Source: Parapedobacter lycopersici
Lineage (GTDB): Bacteria > Bacteroidota > Bacteroidia > Sphingobacteriales > Sphingobacteriaceae
DNA length: 64,000 bases
Direction of reading: 5' to 3'
Assembly (NCBI RefSeq): GCF_024643285.1
Contig: NZ_JAMSLW010000003.1
Coordinates: forward strand, 248,001-312,000
The position numbers and the translations under genes are program-made. Position 1 is the first letter of the stretch, and each line of letters starts with the position of its first letter. Below are positions 25,701 through 35,600 of this stretch, one piece after another. The notes under the pieces were generated by a model. The model was not told the origin of the DNA. It ran no database searches and was given only the letters and a program-made list of their open reading frames with translations.

Positions 25701-27278
25701 CTAATGGGCGGCGGATACGTCAATTTTGTCAGTTGACATGTTATTTTTTAACATCAGGATAAAGGGTACGCAAATCAGGAACATGATCCCGATGTACAGG
25801 AATACGTCCATATACGAGAGGACAGCTGCCTGGCCCATAATGGATCCGTCCAGCGCGTGTAGTGCAGCTGCCCGTGCTTCGTTCGCGGCCATCCCGTGCT
25901 GCATAAAATTGGCGACCATTCCCTGGTATTTTTGCTGGAAAACTTCGTTTTCCGGATTGATATAACCAATCATATCGTTTCGGTGCAATGCGTTCTGGCG
26001 GGTCATGAACGTCGTGATCAGGGCGATGCCGAAAGAGCCACCGAGCTGGCGCATCATTCCGGTAAACGCCGCACCCTGACCGATTTGTTTCCCCCGCAAG
26101 GTAGACAGCGATAACGTAGTAACCGGAATAAACAACATACTCATTGCCAGGCCCCGCAGCATCAACATCCAGAAAAATGCGTCGTCACCGGTATCGGGTG
26201 TCAAAATGTGGTATCCCCACATACAAAAGATGAAAAACAGAAACATACCGGAAGCCGCCAGGTACTTTTGCCGGACACCCCGTTGGATGGCCTGACCGAT
26301 GATGGGCATCATAAAGGCGGTCATCAATGAAGAAGGTACCATCAGCAGGCCTGCCTGGTAGGCCGTCCAGCCCAATGAATTCTGGGTGTATAACGGAATG
26401 ATAAATGTAGATCCGTATAAGCCGAACCCGAGAATGAAGGAGAGTATCGTCCCGACACGCAGGTTACTGTTTTTTAACACCCGTAACTCCACAATGGGAT
26501 TTTTATAGGTTAGTTCCCGCCAGATAAAGAGGTAGGCACATATACCGCATAAGATGGCGAATCCCAGAATCATGCCACTGGAGAACCAGTCTTCTTCCTG
26601 CCCGCGCTCCAGCACAAACTGGAGTGAGCCCACGGCACCGGCAAGAAACACGATCCCCCACCAATCGATCTGGCTTGCTGCCTGTTTTTCGCCGTATTTT
26701 GGACTTTTTATATACGTTAGCGTGAGCATGGTGGCGATGACACCAATAGGTAAATTGATGTAAAAGATATACGGCCAGCTGTAATGTTCCACGATATACC
26801 CGCCCAATGGCGGGCCAAGTGTGGGGCCTACAATAACCCCCAGGCCGTAAATTGCCTGGGCCATACCGCGTTTTTCTAACGGGTATGCCTCGGTAATAAT
26901 GGTTTGCGAGGTCACCAGCAACGCCCCCCCACCTACACCCTGGAGAAAGCGGAAAAGCACGAGTTCCCACATCGTCGTGGCGTTCCCGCATAAAAAGGAA
27001 CAGATCGTAAAAAGGACGATGGAGGCTGCGAAGTAATTACTCCGACCGAATTGCTGCGACAGAAAACTGGTTAACGGCACGACAATGACATTCCCAATCG
27101 CGTATGCCGTTATCACCCAACCAATCTCACTTAACGTGGCGCCCATGCTGCCGCGCATCTCGTTGAGTGCCACATTGATAATTGTAGTATCCACAATTTC
27201 CAGCAGGGCGCAGCAAACCGCAGTAATGGTCACTATTACCCTGCGGAAACCGTATTCGACTGTTAAGTCCTGTTGCAT
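25701..27278 (-). CDS. DHA2-family (EmrB/QacA-type) MFS drug exporter
   Basis: A 525-aa inner-membrane proton antiporter with about 14 helices. Helix 1 carries ALLEIVDTTIINVAL, with the membrane-embedded Asp of the DHA2 group. The motif A loop is FLSQQFGRSNYF. The antiporter motif C is GLGVIVGPTLGPPLGGYI in helix 5. The periplasmic domain near the C-terminus (about 420-480) is typical of tripartite MFS pumps. It starts 4 bp after the HlyD gene and forms a complete efflux system with it and the TolC protein, under the TetR regulator. Substrates unknown. Confidence 0.94.
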   Translation of the reverse strand: MQQDLTVEYGFRRVIVTITAVCCALLEIVDTTIINVALNEMRGSMGATLSEIGWVITAYAIGNVIVVPLTSFLSQQFGRSNYFAASIVLFTICSFLCGNATTMWELVLFRFLQGVGGGALLVTSQTIITEAYPLEKRGMAQAIYGLGVIVGPTLGPPLGGYIVEHYSWPYIFYINLPIGVIATMLTLTYIKSPKYGEKQAASQIDWWGIVFLAGAVGSLQFVLERGQEEDWFSSGMILGFAILCGICAYLFIWRELTYKNPIVELRVLKNSNLRVGTILSFILGFGLYGSTFIIPLYTQNSLGWTAYQAGLLMVPSSLMTAFMMPIIGQAIQRGVRQKYLAASGMFLFFIFCMWGYHILTPDTGDDAFFWMLMLRGLAMSMLFIPVTTLSLSTLRGKQIGQGAAFTGMMRQLGGSFGIALITTFMTRQNALHRNDMIGYINPENEVFQQKYQGMVANFMQHGMAANEARAAALHALDGSIMGQAAVLSYMDVFLYIGIMFLICVPFILMLKNNMSTDKIDVSAAH

Positions 27279-27282
27279 GGTA

Positions 27283-28398
27283 TCAGTTAAGGTATACGTC
27301 TACCAGCACATTCATCCCGGTCCGGATTTTCTCAATAAAATTTGCATTGCCCGGTTCCCGGTCAAAATCAATGCGGACCGGCAGCCGCTGCACCACTTTC
27401 ACAAAATTACCTGAAGCGTTATCCGGCGGCAAAAGCGACTGGACAGCGCCAGTAGCAGGGGAGAAGGAGGCGATCGTTCCCTGCAGTGTGGTGTCGGGAT
27501 ATGCATCTACCTGGATAGCTACTTTCTGTCCGACATGCATGTGGGTCAGCTGGGTTTCCTTAAAATTCGCAACAACCCACTTGTCTGTGGCCGGTACAAT
27601 ATGAAACAAGGATTGGCCGGTGGCCAGAAACTGGCCGGGCTGCAGGTTAACCTTGCCTACCTGACCGTCTACAGCGGCCGTAATTACGGTATACGAAAGG
27701 GTCAGGCGTGCGGCATCCACCTCGGCCTCGCGCTGTCTGATCAACGCATTGGCTACCTGGGTCTGGCTGCTGCTTACTGACTTCTGCCGGCTCACCGCAT
27801 CCACCTGCCGTGCGGCGGACTGTCGTTGTGACTCCAGAATATCGAGTCGTTTTTCAGCCAGCTGCCTGGTGGCCAGGGCCTGCTCATATTGCTGCTGGGT
27901 AATGCTGTGATCGGCGATGAGGTTGGCATACCGTTCAAAATCTTTTTCAGCGCGCCAAAGATCAATTTTCGCTGATTCAATCTGGGCCTCCACCGTCCCG
28001 ATATTGACTTCGGATGTGCTGATGTTCGCCTGTGCCACGGCTACGCCTGCGCCCGCTGCAATGACATTGCTTTTTGCCGATTCAAGCATTGCCTCTGCCT
28101 GCGCAAGTTTTATCTGGAAATCCCGGTTATCGAGAACTACCAGGGTGTCACCTGCATGTACTTGTTCATTATCCTTGACCCTGACTTCCCGGATGTAGCC
28201 CGATATCCGCGGAATTACCGGACTGATTACCGAGACTACCTGCGCGTCATCGGTTTCCTCGTGGTGCTGTGCATGGAGGTATTTGATAATACCATAAGTG
28301 CCGCCGGTTAAAATAAGTACGATAAAAACGAGGGCGAACCGCCTGTTTCCTGATTTTTTCCCGGCCGCTTCGGTCGGATGCTGTTGAGTTGTTTCCAT
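27283..28398 (-). CDS. HlyD/EmrA-family membrane-fusion protein
   Basis: Periplasmic adaptor of 371 aa linking the MFS pump to TolC. There is one N-terminal membrane helix (about 21-42, FALVFIVLILTGGTYGIIKYL). The first barrel/lipoyl half follows (VVSVISPVIPRISGYIREVRVKDNEQVHAGD), then a long alpha-hairpin (about 90-215) rich in Ala/Gln/Glu. The second lipoyl half (ITAAVDGQVGKVNLQPGQFLATG) and beta-barrel close the protein. It begins 3 bp after the TolC gene and ends 4 bp before the MFS gene. Confidence 0.93.
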   Translation of the reverse strand: METTQQHPTEAAGKKSGNRRFALVFIVLILTGGTYGIIKYLHAQHHEETDDAQVVSVISPVIPRISGYIREVRVKDNEQVHAGDTLVVLDNRDFQIKLAQAEAMLESAKSNVIAAGAGVAVAQANISTSEVNIGTVEAQIESAKIDLWRAEKDFERYANLIADHSITQQQYEQALATRQLAEKRLDILESQRQSAARQVDAVSRQKSVSSSQTQVANALIRQREAEVDAARLTLSYTVITAAVDGQVGKVNLQPGQFLATGQSLFHIVPATDKWVVANFKETQLTHMHVGQKVAIQVDAYPDTTLQGTIASFSPATGAVQSLLPPDNASGNFVKVVQRLPVRIDFDREPGNANFIEKIRTGMNVLVDVYLN

Positions 28399-28401
28399 TA
28401 C

Positions 28402-29814
28402 TTATTGTGATACCTGTTGATGGGATTGTTCGTTTTGCTGCGATGTTAACGGTGAATACTGGGCGACTGTGATGCCCGCGCGTTCATGAAGCTGATAGTA
28501 CGAAACCAGGGCATCGGCCTTCGCATATTCATAATCGATGTGGGTCTGTAACCTGGCTACGTCCGCATCCAGCAGATCAGTTGTGGTCGCCAGGCTATTG
28601 TCATATTTATTTTTGGTTATCCGGAAATTTTCATCGGCCTGCACCATCGCTTTCTGGCAGACGGTTATTTTTTTCAGGCTTTGATCCAGGTCCTGGTAGG
28701 CTTGATGAATTTCGATTTTGATGTCGTCCTGCAGTTGTTCCCGGTTCCAATTCAAGACTTCCTCCCGCGCACGTGCCCGCCGCACGGTTGCACCCGCTTT
28801 ATATAGCGAAGCCAGGTTATAGCTTAATCCTGCACCTGCATTCATGGCATTGGTCACGGTTAGCGCATGGGGGACATTAACTGCTACGTAGCCCGCACGC
28901 AACGCCAGGGTGGGGTAGTAACTGCTTTTTGCCCCCGTTACTGCGGCGTGTGCTGCAAGGATTCTGTTTTCCAGTGCTTTTTCATCGGCGCGATGGTCCA
29001 GCGCCGTTTGTTCCCAGTCCATGAGCGTACCGGTAGTTGCACGCCCCTCCACTGCGGTGCTGTCAAGTAGCAGCGGGGTATTTTCAGCGATCCCCAGCAT
29101 AAGGTCAAAATTGTAGTTGGATATCTGCTCCTCATTTTTTGCAGTCAACAACGCCAATTCCAGGTTGCTTTCCTGCAACTGTACCTTTAACAGGTCGTTA
29201 CGTGCTACCAGGCCGTTTGCCTCCATATTAATAAAGTCGGCCACCCTCCGGTTTGAAGACCGCAGGTTCTCTTCCACTAATTTGACAGCGGCCTGGGCCT
29301 TATACAGGTTAACGTATGCCGCAACGGTATTTTGTATTACCTGCTGCCTGTTGTCTTCGGCATCCAGTTCAGCCGCTTTTTCGAGGTATTTAGCTGATGC
29401 GATTCCACTGCTGATCCGCCCGCCAGAGAATAGGGGCAAGGTAGCAGTAGCCATTCCAAACATGGCCTGACTGACGTTTGGCGCAGCAGTACCCTGCTCT
29501 GCTTCACCGTCGGTCTCCTGGGTGCCGCCGATTTTCAGCTGCATGTTCGGCTTATTTACCCGGAGGTATTGCCCCGATACATCGATGTCGGGCAGCCGGT
29601 GGTTTTTTGCCTCTTTCACCGTTGCAATGGCCTCATCAATTTGGCTGTCTGCTATTTTCAACGCATGACTGTGGTCCAGGCTTAACGCAATGGCCTCTTC
29701 CAGGCCCAATGCCCGCGACTGGCCATAGGCCGTTGCCGCTCCAGGACCGATCAGGCTAACCGCAACCAGTAAGCCGGTACTGATTCGTCTACAGTATAAT
29801 TGGATTATCTTCAT
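28402..29814 (-). CDS. TolC-family outer-membrane efflux protein
   Basis: A 470-aa outer-membrane channel. The signal peptide ends near AYGQ (about 31). Two repeats of long helices follow, starting LGLEEAIALSLDHSHALKIADSQI and resembling a second half near the LYKAGATVRRAR/REEVLNWNREQLQDDIKIEI segment. YDNSLATTTDLLDADVARLQ near the C-terminus is a typical OEP motif. It is the first structural gene after tetR (23-bp gap) and lies 3 bp before hlyD. The three-gene set makes a tripartite pump. Confidence 0.93.
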   Translation of the reverse strand: MKIIQLYCRRISTGLLVAVSLIGPGAATAYGQSRALGLEEAIALSLDHSHALKIADSQIDEAIATVKEAKNHRLPDIDVSGQYLRVNKPNMQLKIGGTQETDGEAEQGTAAPNVSQAMFGMATATLPLFSGGRISSGIASAKYLEKAAELDAEDNRQQVIQNTVAAYVNLYKAQAAVKLVEENLRSSNRRVADFINMEANGLVARNDLLKVQLQESNLELALLTAKNEEQISNYNFDLMLGIAENTPLLLDSTAVEGRATTGTLMDWEQTALDHRADEKALENRILAAHAAVTGAKSSYYPTLALRAGYVAVNVPHALTVTNAMNAGAGLSYNLASLYKAGATVRRARAREEVLNWNREQLQDDIKIEIHQAYQDLDQSLKKITVCQKAMVQADENFRITKNKYDNSLATTTDLLDADVARLQTHIDYEYAKADALVSYYQLHERAGITVAQYSPLTSQQNEQSHQQVSQ

Positions 29815-29837
29815 TTGAACAGCTTAATTTGTTTACG

Positions 29838-30473
29838 TTATTGTCCTTCATCAATGGTCAGGTACGCGATGAACATGCGTTTCAGGTGTTTTCGTAATGC
29901 ATTTATACGGTTCTTTTTAGCGATTTCCTTTTCTTCAGCAGTCCATTGTGTATGTTCCATTTCATACCGGTGGTTGGCCAGATTCTGATTGACACTGCCG
30001 ATTAACACGGACGACATAAAAAAGACATCTACGTCTTTCCGGAATACGCCGAGACGCTGTCCGTTTTTCACGGCTTTTTCCACCAGCCTCCGGTTGGTTG
30101 TCTTCAACTCGTAGATCATGTCGAATAATGGCCCTTCTTTGATAACGCTCGATTCGCGCATCATCAGCCGGTGGAACAACTGATGTTGTACCAGCATGTC
30201 AATGAAAATATCAATGAATTTTTCGACCTTTTCGATGGGTGAATGCGTTTTCTCGTAAATGATGTCACGCAGTATCTCCCGCATCGTGCTGAAACGATGA
30301 ATAAAAATAGCTTCCAGCAACTTATCTTTTGAACCGAAGTAATAGGATACCATGGCAACGTTTACCTCGGCTGCCCGAGCAATATCGCGTATCGAGGTCT
30401 TATGATAACCATGATCCGCAAAAAGCGCCAGTGCGACGTCCATGATCTGCCGTTGTTTTTCACTATATTCCAT
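29838..30473 (-). CDS. TetR/AcrR-family repressor of the efflux operon
   Basis: A 211-aa regulator. The N-terminal HTH domain (about 5-50) contains IMDVALALFADHGYHKTSIRDIARAAEVNVAMVSYYFGSKDKLLEA-type spacing. The ligand-binding part follows and matches no named subfamily I can identify. It is the first gene of its own efflux operon, so autoregulation is expected. A palindrome overlapping the promoter at 30493-30522 is the likely operator. Inducer unknown. Confidence 0.93.
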   Translation of the reverse strand: MEYSEKQRQIMDVALALFADHGYHKTSIRDIARAAEVNVAMVSYYFGSKDKLLEAIFIHRFSTMREILRDIIYEKTHSPIEKVEKFIDIFIDMLVQHQLFHRLMMRESSVIKEGPLFDMIYELKTTNRRLVEKAVKNGQRLGVFRKDVDVFFMSSVLIGSVNQNLANHRYEMEHTQWTAEEKEIAKKNRINALRKHLKRMFIAYLTIDEGQ

Positions 30474-30807
30474 CTTGCTGACTTTGATGGTACAAAACTA
30501 AACAAACGTTTAATTTAAACAACTGTTTGATTTTTTTACTCAGACAAGTGTGTGTGGTAACGTGTTGTTTTATAGTATTTTAATATGTATTTTTATTTGT
30601 CAGATTAGCGTAAAATCGTACGGTAACTATTGGATACAGGATGATTACGCTGGAAGTTGCCTTTTAGTTTATGGTTGCGTGTAACGTTCAGCAGCACTGA
30701 AACCGGAAGGAATGGGTGCTGATTTTTTCCTGAGCGATATGCTGGATTAACAATTTAATAACGAATTGTTGATTATCCGTTCACCACGCACTTGATAGTT
30801 TTGCGTC
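30474..30807. other. Divergent intergenic region between efflux and second Sus locus
   Basis: This 334-bp gap holds the tetR promoter/operator at its left side. AACAATT (30749-30755) and AATTGTT (30764-30770) form an inverted repeat with an 8-nt spacer upstream of the sigma gene. A -7-like TAGTTTTG at 30796-30803 lies so close to the annotated start that it would favour the ATG at 30820, but no matching upstream box sits 19-21 nt before it. No gene is visible. Confidence 0.45.
30493..30522 (-). promoter_or_regulatory. tetR-operon promoter with overlapping operator palindrome
   Basis: On the minus strand TTG (30522-30520), 19 nt, then TAGTTTTG (30500-30493), a full Bacteroidota promoter. The spacer holds the palindrome GTTTAA-T-TTAAAC (30508-30520), flanked by CAAAC (30503-30507) and GTTTG (30525-30529). 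A repressor bound there would block the promoter. Confidence 0.6.
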
Positions 30808-31416
30808 ATGCGTAACATGCATGAATTGCCTAGTGAATCAGCCGAGCTGATCGCCCTTGCTTCGGGAGATGCCGCTGCATTTAATGCCGTTTACCGGCGT
30901 CATTATAAAGCGGTTTACGCCAATATTTTCAAACTGGTAAAAAAAACGGAACATGCCGAGGATATTTTGCAGGACGTGTTTGTGTCGCTTTGGCAAAATC
31001 GTTTTAAAATCCGGTCCGACCGGCCGGTAGCGGGGTGGCTATTCGTCGTAAGCTACCATAAGGCACTCACTTTTTTAAAACAGGCGGTACGGCGACCGGA
31101 GGAATACGTGGACAGTTATGTCCGGTTTGAGTCGTTACTGGACGACGAAACGCACGACGAGGCTGTCTTTGAACAGCGGTTGAATGCCATCGAAGAAGCA
31201 GTTGAATCACTTTCTGCCCGGCGTAAAGCAGTGTTCCGGCTGTGCCGGCTCGAGGGGAAGACAAACGAAGAAGCCGCGGACATGCTCGACCTCTCCACCG
31301 AGACGGTAAAAGATTATTTGAAACACGCTACCAAGGCCATAAAGGTATATATCGGTGCTAAATATCCGCAACACCTCGCGGAAATAGCGGTATTGTTCAT
31401 GCTACTGTCCAATTGA
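30808..31416 (+). CDS. RNA polymerase ECF sigma-70 factor of second Sus locus
   Basis: A 202-aa ECF sigma factor. Region 2 spans about 20-100 (AAFNAVYRRHYKAVYANIF; HAEDILQDVFVSLWQNR; VAGWLFVVSYHKALTFLK), region 4 about 130-185 (LSARRKAVFRLCRLEGKTNEEAAD-type HTH, then LSTETVKDYLKHATKAIK). A hydrophobic C-terminal tail (EIAVLFMLLSN) is again present. Starts at 30808 and 30820 are both possible. It is followed 81 bp later by fecR in the normal order. Confidence 0.92.
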   Translation: MRNMHELPSESAELIALASGDAAAFNAVYRRHYKAVYANIFKLVKKTEHAEDILQDVFVSLWQNRFKIRSDRPVAGWLFVVSYHKALTFLKQAVRRPEEYVDSYVRFESLLDDETHDEAVFEQRLNAIEEAVESLSARRKAVFRLCRLEGKTNEEAADMLDLSTETVKDYLKHATKAIKVYIGAKYPQHLAEIAVLFMLLSN

Positions 31417-31497
31417 TCTTTTTGTTAAGATAACTTAACGATTGTTTAACCTGATTACCCACCCCCTTTTTCCAGCCTTATCGTATTTATTATTGAA

Positions 31498-32553
31498 ATG
31501 ACAAACAGGAATCTACAGCAGTTGATTGAAAAGTTTTGGTCGGGAAAGGCTTCTGAAGAGGAAAGGCACATCTTGCTGGATTACCTTCACCGTCATCGGG
31601 AGCTGCGAACCCTGATGGAGCGTACATATATGCGGAACGACCATTCGGAAAAGCAACCCATCATCGACGTGCCGCAATCCGATACGTGGTTACAGCGTAT
31701 ACACGTTCGGGCGGGAATAACCGGTCAGACAGCCCAACGCACACGGATTAGACCAGTCCTGTGGATTTCTGCTGCTGCGATGCTTGTGTTAAGTCTGGCG
31801 GTTGGGCTAACGCTGCACATCGTGTCTCGCCCGGAACAAATCCCGCAGGAACAGGCGATGGTTGTTCCCGCACCGATCACTCATCAGAATACGGGACAGG
31901 AAGCGAAGCTGATTTCACTGCCGGACAGTTCTGTTGTCCGCCTTTCGCCGAACAGTGAACTCACGTATTCTTCCGAATACGGAAGCAACGCCCGGGGAGT
32001 CCGGTTAAGCGGTAGGGCCATTTTCAAGGTGATGCCGAATCGGGAGAAGCCATTTACCGTATATGCTAATGGGTTCGCCACTACGGCATTGGGTACCGAA
32101 TTCATTGTCAGCACCCGGGAAGCAGGTAAAACGATGATCCAACTGTTATCCGGAAAAGTTGTGGTCACTTCTACCCGGTCCGCCCCATTTGTGATGACAG
32201 CTACTTATCTCAAACCCGGTGATGAACTCCGCATCGATGCGCTGGAAGAGACACTTTCCATGACACATACCCCGTCACAGGGTTCCGGCAACGTCAGGGG
32301 CCCGCTAAAAAGCAGGGTAGTTGCCGAAACCCTGCAGTTCAGCCGGACTCCCCTGGTAGATGTATTCCAGCGGCTGGCCGAAGCACGGGGGATACGCATC
32401 ACGGTGCAGGGAACCCGTTTGAAGGGGCTGTCGTTTTCCGGTGCTTTTTTGCCAACGGATTCGCTTGAAACCATGCTGTCCATTGTATGCACCATGAATG
32501 ATTTGAATTATCGATATGAAAAAGATGACCACATTGTAATTACCAACAAGTAA
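31498..32553 (+). CDS. FecR-family anti-sigma factor of second Sus locus
   Basis: A 351-aa membrane anti-sigma factor. It has a cytoplasmic part (1-85), one helix at about 87-109 (VLWISAAAMLVLSLAVGLTL), a FecR domain (SLPDSSVVRLSPNSELTY; LSGRAIFKVMPNREKPFTV) and a C-terminal DUF4974/STN-like region (ETLQFSRTPLVDVFQRLAEARG). Its FecR core is more divergent than those of the other two copies (GRAIFKV instead of GEAYFEV). It lies 109 bp before susC, with a small hairpin (CAGCTT-TTT-AAGCTG, 32582-32596) in the gap. The adjacent SusC lacks an STN domain, so the signalling partner is unclear. Confidence 0.9.
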   Translation: MTNRNLQQLIEKFWSGKASEEERHILLDYLHRHRELRTLMERTYMRNDHSEKQPIIDVPQSDTWLQRIHVRAGITGQTAQRTRIRPVLWISAAAMLVLSLAVGLTLHIVSRPEQIPQEQAMVVPAPITHQNTGQEAKLISLPDSSVVRLSPNSELTYSSEYGSNARGVRLSGRAIFKVMPNREKPFTVYANGFATTALGTEFIVSTREAGKTMIQLLSGKVVVTSTRSAPFVMTATYLKPGDELRIDALEETLSMTHTPSQGSGNVRGPLKSRVVAETLQFSRTPLVDVFQRLAEARGIRITVQGTRLKGLSFSGAFLPTDSLETMLSIVCTMNDLNYRYEKDDHIVITNK

Positions 32554-32662
32554 ATACCGAGATTTTCCAGGTTGCAAAAGACAGCTTTTTAAGCTGAATG
32601 GGATGCCTTTGCACTACGAAAACCGGTTTGAAAACAAGTTTAAAAATTAACGGATTCAACTG

Positions 32663-35600
32663 ATGAAACAAAAAACACAACTAATTGACAGCTTCCGGTG
32701 GGTCGTATGCCTGCTTTACCTACTGGCGGTATTCCCGGCACATGGCCAGGAGGATGGGCGGATACAGGGCACGGTGGTAGACAGCAGGGGGAAGTTACTG
32801 CAGGGGGTAACGGTGACGGCAAACAACAGCAAAGGCGCGCGGATTGCTGTAACAACCTCCAATACCGAAGGGCTGTTCAGTCTGCACGGATTAACCGCTG
32901 GTGAACGTTATACCATCCGATTTTCCCTTATCGGCTATGCAGGCTATGAGGTTTCCGACTTTCTGGTGCAGGCAGGTGACACAAACTCCATTTTGGCCAG
33001 GTTAACGGAACAGGCAACGGATCTGGATGAGGTGATCGTCACTGCACTTGGAATCAAACGTGAAGAGAAAGCATTGGGTTATGCACAGCAGACCGTTAAT
33101 GCAGAAGCATTGGCTACGGCAGTTTCGACGAACTGGTCGGAAGGACTGAAAGGCAAAATTGCCGGCTTGAATATTATTTCCGGCAGTACCGGACCGATTA
33201 ACTCGCAGAGCATCCAGCTGCGTGGCACCACGTCGCTGGATCCGGGTGGAAACGCCGCATTGATTGTCATCGATGGCGTACCAATGAACCAGGAAACCAC
33301 GGCTTATGGCAATAACGTGGGGGCAGCCTACGGTACGGAGGCACCGGTTGACTATGGTAACGCGGTCTCCGAACTCCGGCAAGAAGATATCGAAAGCGTA
33401 ACGGTATTGAAAGGACCGTCGGCAGCGGCCCTGTACGGCTCCCGGGCGGCTAACGGCGCGTTGATTATCACAACGAAATCTGGACAGAAAAATCAGAAAA
33501 TAGGCATTAGTTTTAATTCTACCCTGCTAACGGACCACATTATCAACTGGCCGGACTATCAGTACGAATACGGCGAAGGAGGCATTGCCCGCGTTAATGA
33601 AGCCGGTGAGCAGTACTATTCGTGGAACGATTCAGAAGATGGCCCCAGCACCAGAACACCGGTAGCTTTTGGTCCGAAATTCAACGGCCAGTACTACTAC
33701 CAGTATGACCCTGTAACACAGGACCAGGGAGCGGAAAGGACGCTATGGAGGCCATACAAAAATAACATGAAAGATTTCTACCGCACGGGCATGACGTTTG
33801 AAAACTCATTGTCGTTTCAGGGCGGTGATTCGCGCGGTTCCATGCGGCTCAACCTGGGACGTACGGACAACCGGTATATCGCCCCTAACACAGGCTACGA
33901 ACGAAATACCGTGTCTTTCAATGGGAACTACCAAATTACCAATGCGATCCGGTTATCTTCGGTAATGAACTATAATAACCGAAGCAGCGACAACCTCCCC
34001 GGGTTTGGTATGAGCAACGGCTCGCTGGGCTACTTTATGATGTTCCTGCTGCCTAATGTGGATACGGATTGGTACAAACCAATCTGGGTAAAAGGCCGGG
34101 AAAACCTGGAGCAGTTAAATCCATTTTCTGCCTGGTCGACTAACCCCTATTACCTGATGTATGTAGATACGAACCCGTTAACGAGCAATCAGCTTGTCGG
34201 CAACGTCAAGGCAGATATCAAGCTATCGGATCACCTGGACCTGATGGGACGGGTTTCGCTGAACTCCCTGTCGCAATTGCGTGAAACGCACCGGGGTTAT
34301 TCCAGCAAAAAGCACCCCCGGGGATATTACGGCCGGCAGGACGTGACGAGCGAAGAAATCAACGCCGACTTTCTGCTAACCTATAAGAACACCTTTGCAG
34401 AGCGGCTTAATTATACATTGATGGCAGGCGGAAGCCGGATGTCTTATGATCATCGCAACGTGATGTCGGAAGTGGATGCATTGATTGTCCCCAACGTATA
34501 CAGTCTGGCCAACGGGGTCAACAATCCCCTCGTACGCACCAACGACAGGCGTAAGCAGATCAACAGTTTCTACGGTATGCTTTCGCTATCGTGGGATGAC
34601 AAGGTCTTCCTCGATGCTACCGGGCGTAACGACTGGTCGAGCACATTACCGGCGGGTAATAATTCCTACTTCTATCCGTCGGTGACAACCAGTGTCATCC
34701 TGTCGGAGTTGTTCGCCCTGCCGGAGCCGGTGAGCTTCTTTAAATACAGGCTTTCCTATGCCAAGGTGGGTAACGACGCCAACCCCTACCAAATTTCGAA
34801 GTATTACAGCCAGAGCGGATTTGCCAGCTCAGCAGTAGTGCCGGCAGCGATGTTCAATGCAAACCTTAAACCGGAAATTACATCGAGCTGGGAAACCGGT
34901 ATCGATTACCGGATGTTTGATAGCCGTTTGGGGTTAGATCTTACCTATTACGTTTCGACCACCGAAAACCAAATTCTCTCACTGCCGAGCGATATCGTAT
35001 CCGGTTACAGCAGCCGGGTAATCAATGCCGGTGAGGTGCGTAATAACGGTGTAGAAGTTGTCGTCACCGCCACTCCTATCCGGAACACCAATTTTGAATG
35101 GGACATCACGGCTAACTGGTCGACCAACCACAATGAAATTATCTCCCTGAACGACAACCTTGAGCGCCAGACATTGGCAACAGTATACCAAGGTTCCCTG
35201 ATCGGCACAGTCGGCGGCAGCACGACCGACCTGTATGGAACGAAGTACGTCAGGGACGACCAGGGTAATCAGGTATTCGAAAACGGGGTTCCGGTGCGGA
35301 CGGCAACGACCGAATACCTCGGCAACGTTGCACCCGACTGGCGTGCCGGGATAACCAACACGCTGCGGTATAAAAACTTCCGGTTTAATGCCACGATCGA
35401 CGGTTCATATGGGGGATTGATCCTGTCCAATACGTATAACCGTTCCTCCTGGGATGGCTTTATGGCCAACACCATACCGGGCCGGGATGAAGGGGTAATC
35501 ATTGGGAAAGGGGTGATGCCTGCCGAGGGTGGCGGGTACGTTGAAAATACCATCCCCGTAAATACACAGACGTATTATAGCCAGCTGCACCAGATCGCCG

